A stretch of 64,000 nucleotides of DNA, taken from Proteromonas lacertae. Taxonomy: Eukaryota; Sar; Bigyra; Opalinata; Proteromonadidae. The stretch spans positions 102,471-166,470 of the forward strand of contig NGBS01000013.1 in assembly GCA_002245135.1 (NCBI GenBank). The letters are read 5' to 3'. Every line of letters starts with the position of its first letter. Positions within the stretch are counted from its first letter, which is position 1. The notes beneath the pieces were generated by a model. That model was not told the DNA's origin, searched no databases, and was given only the letters and a program-made list of their open reading frames with translations. The position numbers and the translations under genes are program-made. This document shows positions 47,747 to 59,430 of this stretch, piece after piece.

Positions 47747-49267
47747 ATGATTTTTTTTGTTGAAAACTTAGGAGATTTAACTCGTTATGTATTATTTACT
47801 GTAGTTATTGGGTATTTAATTCAAGCATGGTTTAAATCTCGTGGAGATGTCATGAGAGTATTTATAGCTGTAATGTATAATCAATAATATAATATATAAA
47901 ATAGATATATATTTTTCGCTGCTTATTTAATGGTGTTAGCTTCAGCAACAGCATTTTATAGAAATTTAGCTCAAATAGTCACATTGCCTGATGTAGGATT
48001 TGAATTAGTACCAAAACTAACTCTGTTACATCTTCCATTCGGATTAACAATAACCTATGACAAAATAATAGAAGTATTTTTACCATTTTTAGTGACAATA
48101 ACAACAATATTTGTTTTGTGTAGAAAAGACAGTTTAATTCTATTAAGAAGGATAACAGTGATATGGGGTACATTAATGTATTTACGTACAGTCACTGTAA
48201 TATGTACATCAGTTCCAGATCCATCTAATATCTGTAAAGATATAGATCCATCACTATTAAAAATTTCAAATTTATCATTTTTTGAAATGATGAATAAAAT
48301 AATGATTGTTATATTACCAATCAGTACAGGTAATATAACATGTGGAGATATGATATTTAGTGGACATACAACTTTAATTGTATTATGTGGAATGATATGG
48401 CATACTTACTTCATCAATGATAAAAAACTAAATAATATTCATCATCAATTACATAATAATAAATATTACTATAGAATAATTACAAGTATAATTTGGATTA
48501 TTGTATTTACACTTTTATATATATTAATTGGTGTTAGAATGCATTATACAATTGATGTGTTATTAGGTATTTATATGACAATAACTTTATGGAATTCATA
48601 TCATCGTGTAGGAAGAGATGTTCAAATGGGAATGAAATTCAGTACAATGTGGCTAATAGATGGATTTATTTATCCATTTGTAAAATGGTTAGAAATTGAT
48701 GATGATGATATATCTAATACATTGTTATATAAGAATGATTCTATTAATTCATTTGAATTAATTACCACTATTTGTTCACTTTCACCTGATGTTTTCAAAG
48801 AATTTATTAGTAAAATAAATGGAAATACTTTGATAAGATTACAAAGGGAGATTAAATTATGTAAAGAGAATTATTTGAACGAAAATTTCAAATTGGCGAA
48901 GACTGAAGAAATTGTGGAAGATAATAAAGAAAAATTGACAAAATTGACAAATGAAAAAATGATATTGGAGGAAGAATTAAAAGATAGAAAGTATAAGAAT
49001 GAGTTGACTGTGAAATTATATGAAGCTAAAATAAAGAGGAATGAAAAGATAAAGAATGAGTTGAAGGAGATGTTGAAGAAAGGCAATGTGAAGGAGAGTA
49101 TAAAATTAGCAAAACAATTGAATCAAAGTGATGAGAATAAAGTAGAAAATAAAATTGATGCTAATGAGTTGTTGAATAAGATTGAGATATTGGAGAATGA
49201 GATGAAACATATCAAAGAAAGTAGAAATGAATTTTTGTTGAAGAAATCTGAAGAAGAACATAAGTAA
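47747..49267 (+). CDS. Sphingomyelin-synthase-like (PAP2_C) membrane enzyme with coiled-coil tail, copy 2
   Basis: Two exons, with an intron near 47877-47906. I choose ATG 47747 because TCAAGCC (47700-47706) sits 41 bp upstream; an in-frame ATG at 47660 would precede the motif. The product repeats the organisation of copy 1: TM helices, TSVPDPSNICKDID, CGDMIFSGHTTLIVLCG, GVRMHYTIDVLLGIYMTITLW and a C-terminal coiled coil of about 170 residues (ILEEELKDRKYKNELTV). The catalytic His, His and Asp are all present. Divergence between the copies is large outside the active site, so the duplication is old and the two may differ in substrate or compartment. Confidence 0.85.
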
Positions 49268-49474
49268 TTTATTGATTTTTTTTTGATAATTTTAGTTTGT
49301 TATGGATAAAGAAAGAGTATATGTGATGTAAAATAAGATTTTTAAATAATTTGGTGTTTGAAAACTTCATCCCGCCTTTTAAATCATTAGTTTAATAAGG
49401 TTAAGAGTATAAATTAGCCTCATTTTTCATTCATTTCTTCTTCTTCATATATAGCATATATACACATATAAAAA

Positions 49475-50748
49475 ATGGAAGAAATTGGAATCACTGATTT
49501 TGAAGACAAGCAGCAGGAAAAGCAGAATGAAAACTTGCCATTTGAGATAATTAAAATACAAGTATAGTTATTGCATTTATAAAAATGCCATAGAAATTAA
49601 TATCATCAGGAAAAATATATGAAGCAGTAAAAGAGCTTGAAAGACAACACGAATTTATACATTACCAAGAAGAATACTTGAAGGATGAGATAAAGAATTT
49701 AAACAGAGAATACATACGTGCTTTAGATGAAATAAGCCGAATAAAAACCGTACCACTTACAATAGCTCAATTTATGGAAATGGTTGACACAAACTACGGT
49801 GTAATAGTCACATCATCTGGTACAAACTACTATGTGAGAATATTAAGTACAATTGATCGAGAATTATTGAAACCAAATACAAGTGTCTTAGTTCATAGAA
49901 CATCTCACGCTGTAGTTGATATTTTACCTGCTGATGCTGATACAACCATCCATTTAATGGAAGAAAAACCTGATGTAACTTACGAAGAAATAGGTGGATT
50001 GGATATACAAAAGCAAGAGATGAGAGAAGCTGTTGAATTACCATTAACTCAGGCTGATTTGTATAGACAGATTGGTATTGATCCTCCACGTGGTGTATTG
50101 ATGTATGGACCACCAGGAACTGGTAAGACCATGTTAGCTAAGGCTGTGGCTAATGCAACAACTGCATCTTTTATTCAAGTGGTTGCATCAGAATTCGTGC
50201 AGAAATATTTAGGTGAAGGACCTAGAATGGTTAGAGATGTGTTTAAATTAGCAAAACAACGATCGCCTTGTATTATTTTCATAGATGAGATAGATGCCAT
50301 TGCTACGAAGAGATTTGATGCTCAAACTGGTGCTGATAGAGAAGTACAACGTGTACTATTAGAATTGTTGAACCAAATGGATGGATTTGACCAAACTACG
50401 AATGTGAAGGTTATAATGGCTACTAATAGACAAGATACATTGGATCCTGCTATATTAAGACCAGGAAGGTTAGATAGAAAGATAGAATTCCCTAATCCCG
50501 ATCGAAGGCAAAAACGTTTAGTTTATCAAGCATGTACTAGTAAAATGAATTTATCTGAAGAAGTAGATTTAGAAGATTTTGTAAATAGGCCAGAAAAGAT
50601 ATCAGCAGCTGAAATTTCTTCAATCTGTCAAGAAGCCGGTCTACAAGCAGTAAGAAAGAATAGATATGTTATTATTTCAAAAGATTTTGAAAAAGGTTAT
50701 CAAAAGACAGTCAAGAAAGCTGATACAGATTATGAATTTTATAAATAA
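49475..50748 (+). CDS. PSMC4: 26S proteasome AAA-ATPase Rpt3 (PSMC4)
   Basis: Two exons: a short acidic first exon from ATG 49475 ([14 protein letters not shown]), an intron near 49562-49592, then the rest. An N-terminal coiled coil precedes the OB domain ([18 protein letters not shown]). The AAA core has Walker A GPPGTGKT, Walker B IIFIDEID, sensor [12 protein letters not shown] and arginine fingers RPGRLDRK. The Rpt3-specific tail is [15 protein letters not shown], ending EFYK, the gate-opening HbYX-type end. It unfolds and feeds substrates into the 20S core. It is complete and in frame, with no sign of decay. I see neither promoter word upstream, so these are not universal. Confidence 0.93.
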
Positions 50749-50921
50749 GATATTAAAAAAGATATTAATTTCTAAACTTATTTTTTCTGTGTTTAGTTTT
50801 ACAGATAAGATGTTCAATCATAAGTTTTGAAGTTTTTGAGGAAAATAAAATGTAACGAATTTCAGTCAAGTCAAGCTTGAATGTTGTAATACTTTTTTTT
50901 AAAAGATGATATATTAAGAGA

Positions 50922-52167
50922 ATGAAAAACAGCTCTCCACCAATAAAACCAGATCATAGCTATGATCTTATAAACCAGTCATCTAAAAATCTTTTTATGC
51001 TGCCTAATGTACCATTAACAGATGATTCCCTCTGTGACTTAAAAGATGTTGAAAGATGTGAGACATTTAGCTTAGCAGCAAATGTAAAAATAACACCAAT
51101 AAAAACCTCAAAAATTACAAATCCTCAAAGAAGTTTTTGTCAAACACCTGGTCTTCTTACTCCCACAAAGTCATGTTGTTCATCAAATTATAGCTCAATG
51201 ACCCGTCATTCTAGAGTAAGTACTGTTTTATTAAGTATGGGTTGTAGAAGGTCATTTGCTAAGGCTTCACAACAATTAAGTTCAGGTATACGTACTGCTA
51301 AAAGTTCTAATCCTAAAATTGATGCTATTATTAAAATTCAAAAAATCTGTCGTCATCATTTAGTAATGACTAAATTCCGACAATATGAGAGATATAGAGA
51401 AGAAAGTCGAATTATAACCCATCAAGAGTGTAGAAATAGATTAACAGATTTAAATGAGTTATTTCAAGAGCCATCTCTACAATCATATAGACAAAGGCAA
51501 GTAGATAAAGCCAAAAAAGAAATAATGAACTGCGGAGATCTAATTCGAGAAAAGAAATTGACAGAAACTGATGAATATAGTTTATTAAAAGAACTAATCA
51601 GTTGTTTTTCACTCTCTTCGTGTGAGAATATATTTATAGAAGATATTATCTTGTTAATTATTACAATTTTGAGATTACCAGTTACAGTGGGAGAATTGGC
51701 AAATGATAAGGATGAGGTAAGGTGTATTACTGTATTGTATAAAGGTAAACATCCAATTGTACACTTGGATGACTTTTATAAATGGATTTGTGAATGTATT
51801 TATTATTATTATTATTATTATAGTTCGTAAACACAAGCCATCTCCATTTGGCAAATTATACCAAAAGTTTTTATTCTTTTTACATGAAGATATTCCAATT
51901 GATTTTATTATGTATGTATAATAGTATGTTTATTATTATTATTATAGTAATTATATGCAGTTGAAACAAAACCTATATGATATAGCAATCACACTAATGA
52001 ATTATGATAAGAAAAATCCTCCTTTGTTCAAATGTAAAGTATGTGAAAATTACTCTAATTGTTTTCCTCTTCCAGTGGCAAGACATATAGTGAGGTGTAA
52101 AGTAGAATCGACAAAGAAGAAAAAGAAACAGATTAATTTTGTTAAATCAAAAAACAATTTCTTATAA
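50922..52167 (+). CDS. Unrecognised protein with IQ-like motif and C-terminal Cys/His segment
   Basis: Three exons, with Asn/Tyr-codon-rich introns near 51801-51823 and 51912-51949 (both contain (TTA)n). The N-terminus is Ser/Pro/Thr-rich. IIKIQKICRHHLVMTKFRQY around residue 135 looks like an IQ-type calmodulin-binding helix. A helical middle is followed by LKELISCFSLSSCENIFIED. The last exon ends in CKVCENYSNCFPLPVARHIVRC, a possible C2HC zinc site, and a basic tail. TCAAGTCAAGCTTGA lies about 45-55 bp upstream. No family assigned; a centrosomal or ciliary role would be a guess. Confidence 0.5.
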
Positions 52168-52406
52168 TAATAATAATAATAATAATAGTGGAGATGAATG
52201 TGTTATTTCTCTCTCTTTCTTCCAGTATTATATATGTATATTTTATGGATTAGTCATTTAATTGTTATTATTTTAGATCATTATGTTTGTTTTTAATTAT
52301 TTTATCTATCACTCTCTCTATTTATATATTTTACCCTTTCTAAAGCAACAAAAAAACAAATTTAAAAATGCCTCCCGATATATTTCATTTGTTGTTTAAA
52401 CACTAT

Positions 52407-53038
52407 TTAATTCTTTAATGGAAATTGGAATGAAACATCACGTTGTGTTAATTTCTTATATAAAACTGAGAATGTTTCTAATTTAGTTTCTACAACGGTT
52501 TGTTCTGATGGATCTAAATAAACTTTTAATAATTTGCTTCCATCAGTTCCATATCTAGTTCTCTTACCAACGATTTCAGTTGGGAATACTAAATCTTCTA
52601 AAATAGCTTCATGAACATTGGTGATTGTTCTACTTCTTGGTAATGGACCATGGTTCTTTGTTCTCTTCCATGCCTTACCTAAGATGGTTCTTTGGGCAAC
52701 AATAACAACATGATGATCACTAGTAAATATTATTATATTAATTTAAATACGCGAATTTCTTTTCTAATTCTCTTACTAAAGTCTTTTGGATTTTGTGGAA
52801 TGCTTTTAATAATGGGCATGGTACGAAAAGAATGATAGCTTTTTGTCCTCCAGCAATATCTTGTTCTTTAGCACTTACAATGTGTAATTTTGATAACTCT
52901 TCTTTGATTTCAGAGTTTCCATCCTATTTAAATTAACTAATTTCAATAAATACTTGGAATAGCTTGGATTTCTTGAGCTACTTTTAATTCAAAAGCATCT
53001 GGTTCTTGTTTTCCTGGTTTTACTATTTTTGAAGACAT
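52407..53038 (-). CDS. RPS7: 40S ribosomal protein eS7
   Basis: Three exons from ATG 53038 ([20 protein letters not shown]), introns near 52925-52954 and 52719-52749. Conserved blocks are [61 protein letters not shown] and [13 protein letters not shown]; the end [14 protein letters not shown] matches the family. The stop is TAA at 52407-52409. The first splice junction leaves the frame off by one: phase 1 upstream, while the family sequence [11 protein letters not shown] needs another phase. A spare base lies near 52918-52926. Such a defect in an essential single protein suggests a consensus error or an unusual splice. Confidence 0.9.
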
Positions 53039-53575
53039 TTCAAACTATTAAATATAAATAAATAAGAATGAGATTGAATAATGAGTTAATAATAGAACTA
53101 AAAAGTCCAGTGGATGGAATAATATAACATAAAAACAAAACGTTAGTATTTAGATTGAAGTATTGAGAGAGAAGGTAATATATGATAAATACATATTAGT
53201 GGGAGGGATGCAAAATATTTGTATTAATGCCTATTAGATTGAATGATCAATTGATGTTTATTTCTTTACCCCTTAAAGCTTGTTCAATCAAACTTTTCGT
53301 TCTTTTTTAATTTCTTCTTTATCTCATAAACTACTAGATTGTGGAATTAAATAAAATTACACTTGCTATATATTGATTATTGTGAATAGATTGAGTTGGT
53401 TATTTTTGTTTTTAATTCAATTCTTGAATATCGATTTTGAAAATAAATTGGTTTTTACACTTTGATTGAATAAAACAACATTAAGAAGGAATGTTTTCGA
53501 TTGATATAACAAATAATTATCATTATCGATTATATGGTGTACCAAAATTTTCAATAGAAACAGTTTTTTATAGAA
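53039..53575. other. Intergenic region upstream of eS7 and the coiled-coil gene
   Basis: About 540 bp between divergent genes. AAAGCTTGTTCAATCAAAC near 53276-53294 resembles the TCAAGC word family. No convincing ORF, RNA gene or repeat was seen. Confidence 0.45.
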
Positions 53576-56252
53576 ATGGAAGAAACTGGTAGAGAGACAG
53601 AAGATTATTACAAAATAATCAATGAATTGAAAGAAGAAAATAGACAACTTAAAACTAAAGTATAATACTGACTATAGTGTGATAGATTGAAAATCAAGCC
53701 TTTCTTCTCAAGAAGACAGAACAGAAATTGAAGAATGCTAGTAATGGAGGAAGAAAATCCACAGCAAGCGCAAAGAAATCTATAATAGGAAGTGAAGGAG
53801 GTGATAAAAGTAGAAGGACTGATGAAAACCAACAATTAAAGTATTAAATAATGAACTAATATGTAGTAAAACAATATTAAAGTTGAAAGAAGAAAATGAG
53901 CATTTACAAAGTTATGCAAAGAAACTAGAGAATGAACAATTGGATTTAAAAGACTCAGTAACACAACATCTAACAGAATTGGCTGAAGAGAAAAGAAAAG
54001 TAGTAGAATTAAATGAAAAAATAACCAGAAACGAATTAGACTTGAAAATCCAAAAATCAACAATAGATGAAAAGGATCAACAAATCAAAAAGCTTGAAGA
54101 TGACTTGTTTAAAAGTAGTAAAACTGTATTAATGGATTATAACCCAGAAAATGAAGAAGAAAAGACAATATATGAAAAAACAATAAAAAATATGAAAATT
54201 CAAATGATGAGTAGCAATAGTGATAATTATAATATAATAAATGAATTACAGACTGAATTATATATGACAAAATTGACATTAAATAAACAAAAATTAGAGT
54301 ATATATTGTTATATATAATTTCATTTTATTTTATATTTAGTTATGAAGAGGAAATTCAAAATTGTTTATTATCATTAGAAATACAAAAGACAGAAAATGA
54401 AAAGAAATATGAAGATTTAAAGAATGAATATTTGGATTTTAAGAATAAAGAAAATAAAAATAAAGAAATTCTATTGGAGGAACAAAATATAATAATCAAA
54501 TCATTACAATCTCAGTTTGATTTGTATAGAAATACAGCAGAATATTTATTTCAAAAAGAAATATCTCGTTTAAAGGAAATAATCAAAAATCAAATGATTA
54601 AATATGAGTTAGAAATAACAAAGTTATGTAATATGAAAGAATACCATTATGAACAGATAATATCGAGTAAAGATAGTAAAATAATGAATTTAATTGACGG
54701 AACAGATATTCAAGTATATATATTAATAATTAATTTTAATCATATAGAGTTTAATATTGAAATATGAAAGTGAAATAAATGATATAAAAAAGAGTTGTAG
54801 AGAAGAGACGAATAGAATAGTGGATAATTTACAACGTTCTCAAAGTGAAGAAATTTCTAGATTAAATAATGATATATTCAGCCAACAGGAAATAATAGAA
54901 AATTTAAAAGAAAACATACAAAGTTTAAATGTATTTATATATTTATTTAATCTATAAATAGAATGTACAATATAATTTAAATAATCAAATCAAAAGAAAA
55001 GATCAAACTATTCACAAGCTTGAAGATCAATTATCTCATGAAAGAGAAACATTAACATCCAAAATCAACGAACAGTCTAAGAATATAAATAATTTAGAGA
55101 TAAAAATACATCATTTAAAACATTTATTATTACAATATAAATTAAATGAAAAAGGTGAAACAGATGAATCTTTAAAGATGTTAACAAAATATTTGAATAA
55201 TGAAATGATAAAGTTGAATGATGATTATAATATATTAGTTGATAATCATAAATATAATGAATATGAAAGAAACGAACTGATGAGATCTAATCGATTTTTA
55301 GAATCTCAAAATGAAAAATTGAAAAATGTATATTACATATAATAATATCTTAAAAATAGGCTTTAGAATCTCAAACAAGAGAATTTAACAATCTAAACAA
55401 AACTTTGAAAAGTGTAATACAACATCGAGTTAATACATTAAATACAATCAATGACAATGAAAAAAGTAAAAGAATATTATCATTCGAAAAAGATCAAATA
55501 AAACCAATTTATCATGGAAGTGGAATTGGAATACCCAAAGCCCTTGAAACGATAAGAGTATTACTAATAATAATATTTATATAATGTATAGAGATATACC
55601 AAATCTCCAATTCCTACTCCCATTAATAAACCTATTAATACAAACATTAGAAGTATAAACTCTTTATTATCCAATAATGATTCTTATCTTAATACAGAAC
55701 AACAATATAATCCTTCTCCACAACCCCAACCTCCAAAATCATCTTCTTCACATATTTCTGCTGCTATTACAACTACAAATAGAAATAAAATATTGAAAAA
55801 TAAAGTAATTAGATTCAAAGAACCAAAGAAAGTATAATATGATATGAATATTAATAATAATAAATTAGATGAAAGAAAGAAAAGAAGAAAATGAAAGTGA
55901 AGTAATAGATAGTAAAACAATCGAAATATTAGAAAAAGGATTAATTTCAATAAAACATTTTAACAATATAAGTAAAGCGTATTCGAATGGTAATTATGAT
56001 TTGAAGAAAGATAGAGAAGGTAATTTAAATAGAGTAGTATTAAATAATGAAATTAATGATAATGATTTTTTGAACAGTTCAGGAAAAGTTAATACGATGA
56101 ATAATAATAATAGTGATGATAATGAAAGTGAAGAAAATGAAAATAGAAAGATATTTGATAATAATAAGAGTATAGATATTTTAAAGAATGGTCGAAATAA
56201 TGTTAGTAATGAAATTAAAGAAAACTCAAATTTGAGAGCTTTATCAGTTTAA
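53576..56252 (+). CDS. Long coiled-coil protein
   Basis: About ten exons from ATG 53576 (MEETGRETEDYYKIINEL), with introns near 53659-53684, 53841-53866, 54300-54341, 54714-54748, 54932-54960, 55327-55358, 55559-55591 and 55838-55870. Most of the ~800 residues are heptad coiled coil rich in Glu, Lys, Asn and Leu. The opening block with KEENRQLKTKIENQAFLLKK resembles the N-terminal coil of basal-body or ciliary scaffolds such as the RPGRIP1/LCA5 groups, but this is weak. A Pro/Ser-rich linker (NPSPQPQPPKSSSS) precedes an Asn/Asp-rich C-terminus with stop at 56250-56252. Because several exons carry their own in-frame ATG they can be mistaken for separate genes; the splice joins show one gene. 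Confidence 0.6.
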
Positions 56253-56406
56253 TATTTATTATGTTATGTTTTTTGTACGGATTATCTTAATTGATCATAA
56301 TTTTTAATAGTAATTTTCACAGTTTATGTAAATATGAAGTATTTACATAAAAAAACATTAAAAAAATATTTGGCTTGATTGATTTTGAGATTAAAATTTC
56401 TTAAGA

Positions 56407-59400
56407 ATGGAAGAATTTGAAAGTATAAGTGATGAATATTCTGTATATTTTACTGTTGTTTTATATGAAATAGTTGATAAGAGTGATAAAGAAGAGTGAT
56501 TTAAGTGTTTTGTTGGAAGTTAAAGAAAAGAATAGTAATGATATAAAATATGTGAAGATATATAACAGAGATAAAATGAATTTGAGGTGTTTGGATCGTT
56601 TTGTTGAATCACTAGAGAAATCGAGTAATTTGAGAGTGAGCAATGTATTGATATATGATAAATACATAATTACCGAAAAATATGTGATATTGATAATGAA
56701 GAAATATGAGAGTAACTTAGAAGAGTTAATGTTTAAGAAAGAGTTAAAAGAGATAGAAATCAATGAGATAATGTTAAAATTGATAAAAGGGATAAAGACA
56801 TTGGAAGAAAATGGTATGATATATAACAATATCAAGCTGAATAATATGTTGTTGAATGAAGAAGGAGATATAATAATAGTTGATAATTTAAAATATTTGT
56901 TATTGAAAGACAGATTAAATGATATAAAAAGAGATATGGATGAGATAATATATTTAAGTCCAGAAATATTGAAAGATGAAGAAATGAATGTTGCAAGTGA
57001 TATATGGAATATAGGAATAATCTATTATAGATTATTAAGAAAAGAAATTCCATTTAAAACCAATTCAATATCTGATTTAATAGAATCCATAACAGAATTT
57101 AAATATGAAAATAATGATAAACTAAACGAAAGATACAATAATATATTATCAAGATCACTAACAGTGGAAAAGTATAATCGAATGACAATAGAAGAATTAA
57201 TATTCAGAATTAGAGTTAATGTTATTATTGAATTATTGAAGAATAAAGAAAAAGAAAAAGCGAATGAAATGATGGTAGAAATGAGAGAAAACAATTCACA
57301 AAAAGAAAACTGTGAAATGAATGAGATAATAGGAGATTATTATTATGAAAATGTATATTGTTATATATGATGAAATGAATAGAAAGAATACAGAGAAACA
57401 ATTCCATATTACGAAAATGGATTAGAATATGCTATAACAAATGATCATAAAAAATATTGTTATAATAGTTTAGGATATTGTTATTTTAAATTAGTATTTA
57501 TAGATTGATATATAGTGTAGAATGAATATCAAAAATCAATTCAATATTATAAAAAAGCTTTACTATTTTCTACATTAAATGAAGAAAAAGAAATAAATAA
57601 TCATGGTATAGGAAAATGTTATTATAAAATTGTATATATATAATAATTATTCATTAGCATCGTTATATGGAAGCAATTATATATTATAAAATTGCATTAG
57701 AATATTCATCAAGAAATAAAGATAAAGAATATAATAATAGAATGATAGGCAAATGTTATTACTATTCAGTATGTTAATCATTGTAATAATAAATAGAAAG
57801 AATATAGAGAAACAATTCCTTACTTAGAAAGTGGCTTAGAATATTCATCTTCAAATAAAAATAAAGCATGTAATAATAATGGATTAGGTTGTTGTTATTT
57901 TTTATTAGTATATTTATTATTGTAATAATAAATAGAAAGAATATAGAGAAGCAATTCCTTACTTAGAAAGTGCCTTAGAATATTCATCTTCAAATGAAGA
58001 AAAAGAATATAATAATAATGGATTAGGTTGTTGTTATTTTTTATTAGTATATTTATTATTGTAATATTAAGTAGAAAGAATATAGAGAAACAATTCCTTA
58101 CTTAGAAAGTGCCTTAGAATATTCATCTTCAAATAAAAATAAAGCATGTAATAATAATGGATTAGGTTGTTGTTATTTTTTATTAGTATATTTATTATTG
58201 TAATAATAAATAGAAAGAATATAGAGAAGCAATTCCTTACTTAGAAAGTGCCTTAGAATATTCATCTTCAAATGAAGAAAAAGAATATAATAATAATGGA
58301 TTAGGTTGTTGTTATTTTTTATTAGTATATTTATTATTGTAATAATAAATAGAAAGAATATAGAGAAGCAATTCCTTACTTAGAAAGTGCCTTAGAATAT
58401 TCATCTTCAAATAAAAATAAAGCATGTAATAATAATGGATTAGGTTGTTGTTATTTTTTATTAGTATATTTATTATTGTAATAATAAATAGAAAGAATAT
58501 AGAGAAGCAATTCCTTACTTAGAAAGTGCCTTAGAATATTCATCTTCAAATGAAGAAAAAGAATATAATAATAATGGATTAGGTTGTTGTTATTTTTTAT
58601 TAGTATATTTATTATTGTAATATTAAGTAGAAAGAATATAGAGAAGCAATTCCTTACTTTGAAAGTGCCTTAGAATATTCATCAACAAATGAAGAAAAAG
58701 AATATAATAATAATGGATTAGGTTGTTGTTATTTTTTATTAGTATATTTATTATTGTAATAATAAATAGAAAGAATATAGAGAAGCAATTCCTTACTTAG
58801 AAAGTGCCTTAGAATATTCATCTTCAAATGAAGAAAAAGCATGTAATAATAATGGATTAGGTCGTTGTTATTTTTTATTAGTATATTTATTATTGTAATA
58901 ATAAATAGAAAGAATATAGAGAAGCAATTCCTTACTTAGAAAGTGCCTTAGAATATTCATCAACAAATGAAAAAATACATATATATAACCGAAATCTTGG
59001 TAATTGTTATTTTGATTTAGTATATTTATTATTGTAATAATTAACTAGAAAGAATATGAAGAAGCATTGAAATATTATAGTACTTCATTAGATTATTTAG
59101 AAAATGAAAAAGATAAAAATCTAGTAAAGGTAGATATAGCAGAATGTTATTTAGAATTAGGAAATAAAGAAAAGACAATTTCATATTTGAATGAAGTAAA
59201 AGATGAATTATGTGATGATGAAACAAAATATTGGTATAATAAAGTAATGGGAAAATATTATCTTCAAATTGTATTATTTGATAATTGATATATGATATAA
59301 ATAGAAAGAAAAAGAAAAGAGTAAAGAATATTTAGAAGAATCACTCAAATATGTAGATAGTCAAAGAAATGATGATGAAAAGAAAGAAGAAATAAACAAA

Positions 59401-59430
59401 TTATTAGAAGAATTAAACAAAATGAATTAG
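56407..59430 (+). CDS. Pseudokinase-TPR protein, copy B (nine-unit TPR array)
   Basis: Nearly identical paralogue of the gene at 38721. It has the same first exon and ~300-residue pseudokinase exon, with NNIKLNNM in place of the HRD-type loop and VDNL in place of DFG. It differs by a few residues, for example LLNEEG for LFDEEG. Nine array units are followed by the conserved larger TPR exon at 59049 and a final exon ending NKMN with TAG 59428-59430. The predicted protein is about 865 residues, some 111 longer than copy A. Several neighbouring units in this copy are nearly identical, showing recent expansion. GGCTTGA (56372-56378) is 29 bp upstream of the ATG. Confidence 0.8.
57797..59048 (+). 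repeat. Tandem exon-intron array B: nine 139-bp units
   Basis: Units start at 57797, 57936, 58075, 58214, 58353, 58492, 58631, 58770 and 58909. Exon halves alternate between two subtypes, one with AATAAAAATAAAGCATG and one with AATGAAGAAAAAGAATA, so part of the array looks like a doubled 278-bp higher-order unit. Introns are mostly the same 28 nt, with a variant reading GTAATATTAAGTAG at its end. Confidence 0.92.

Larger units (their letters stand above)
56364..59430 (+). repeat. Direct long repeat copy B (pseudokinase-TPR locus)
   Basis: Same sequence and orientation as 38679-41327, starting AATATTTGGCTTGATTG and ending at the gene stop. It is about 420 bp longer, accounted for by three extra 139-bp TPR units. 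Confidence 0.9.
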
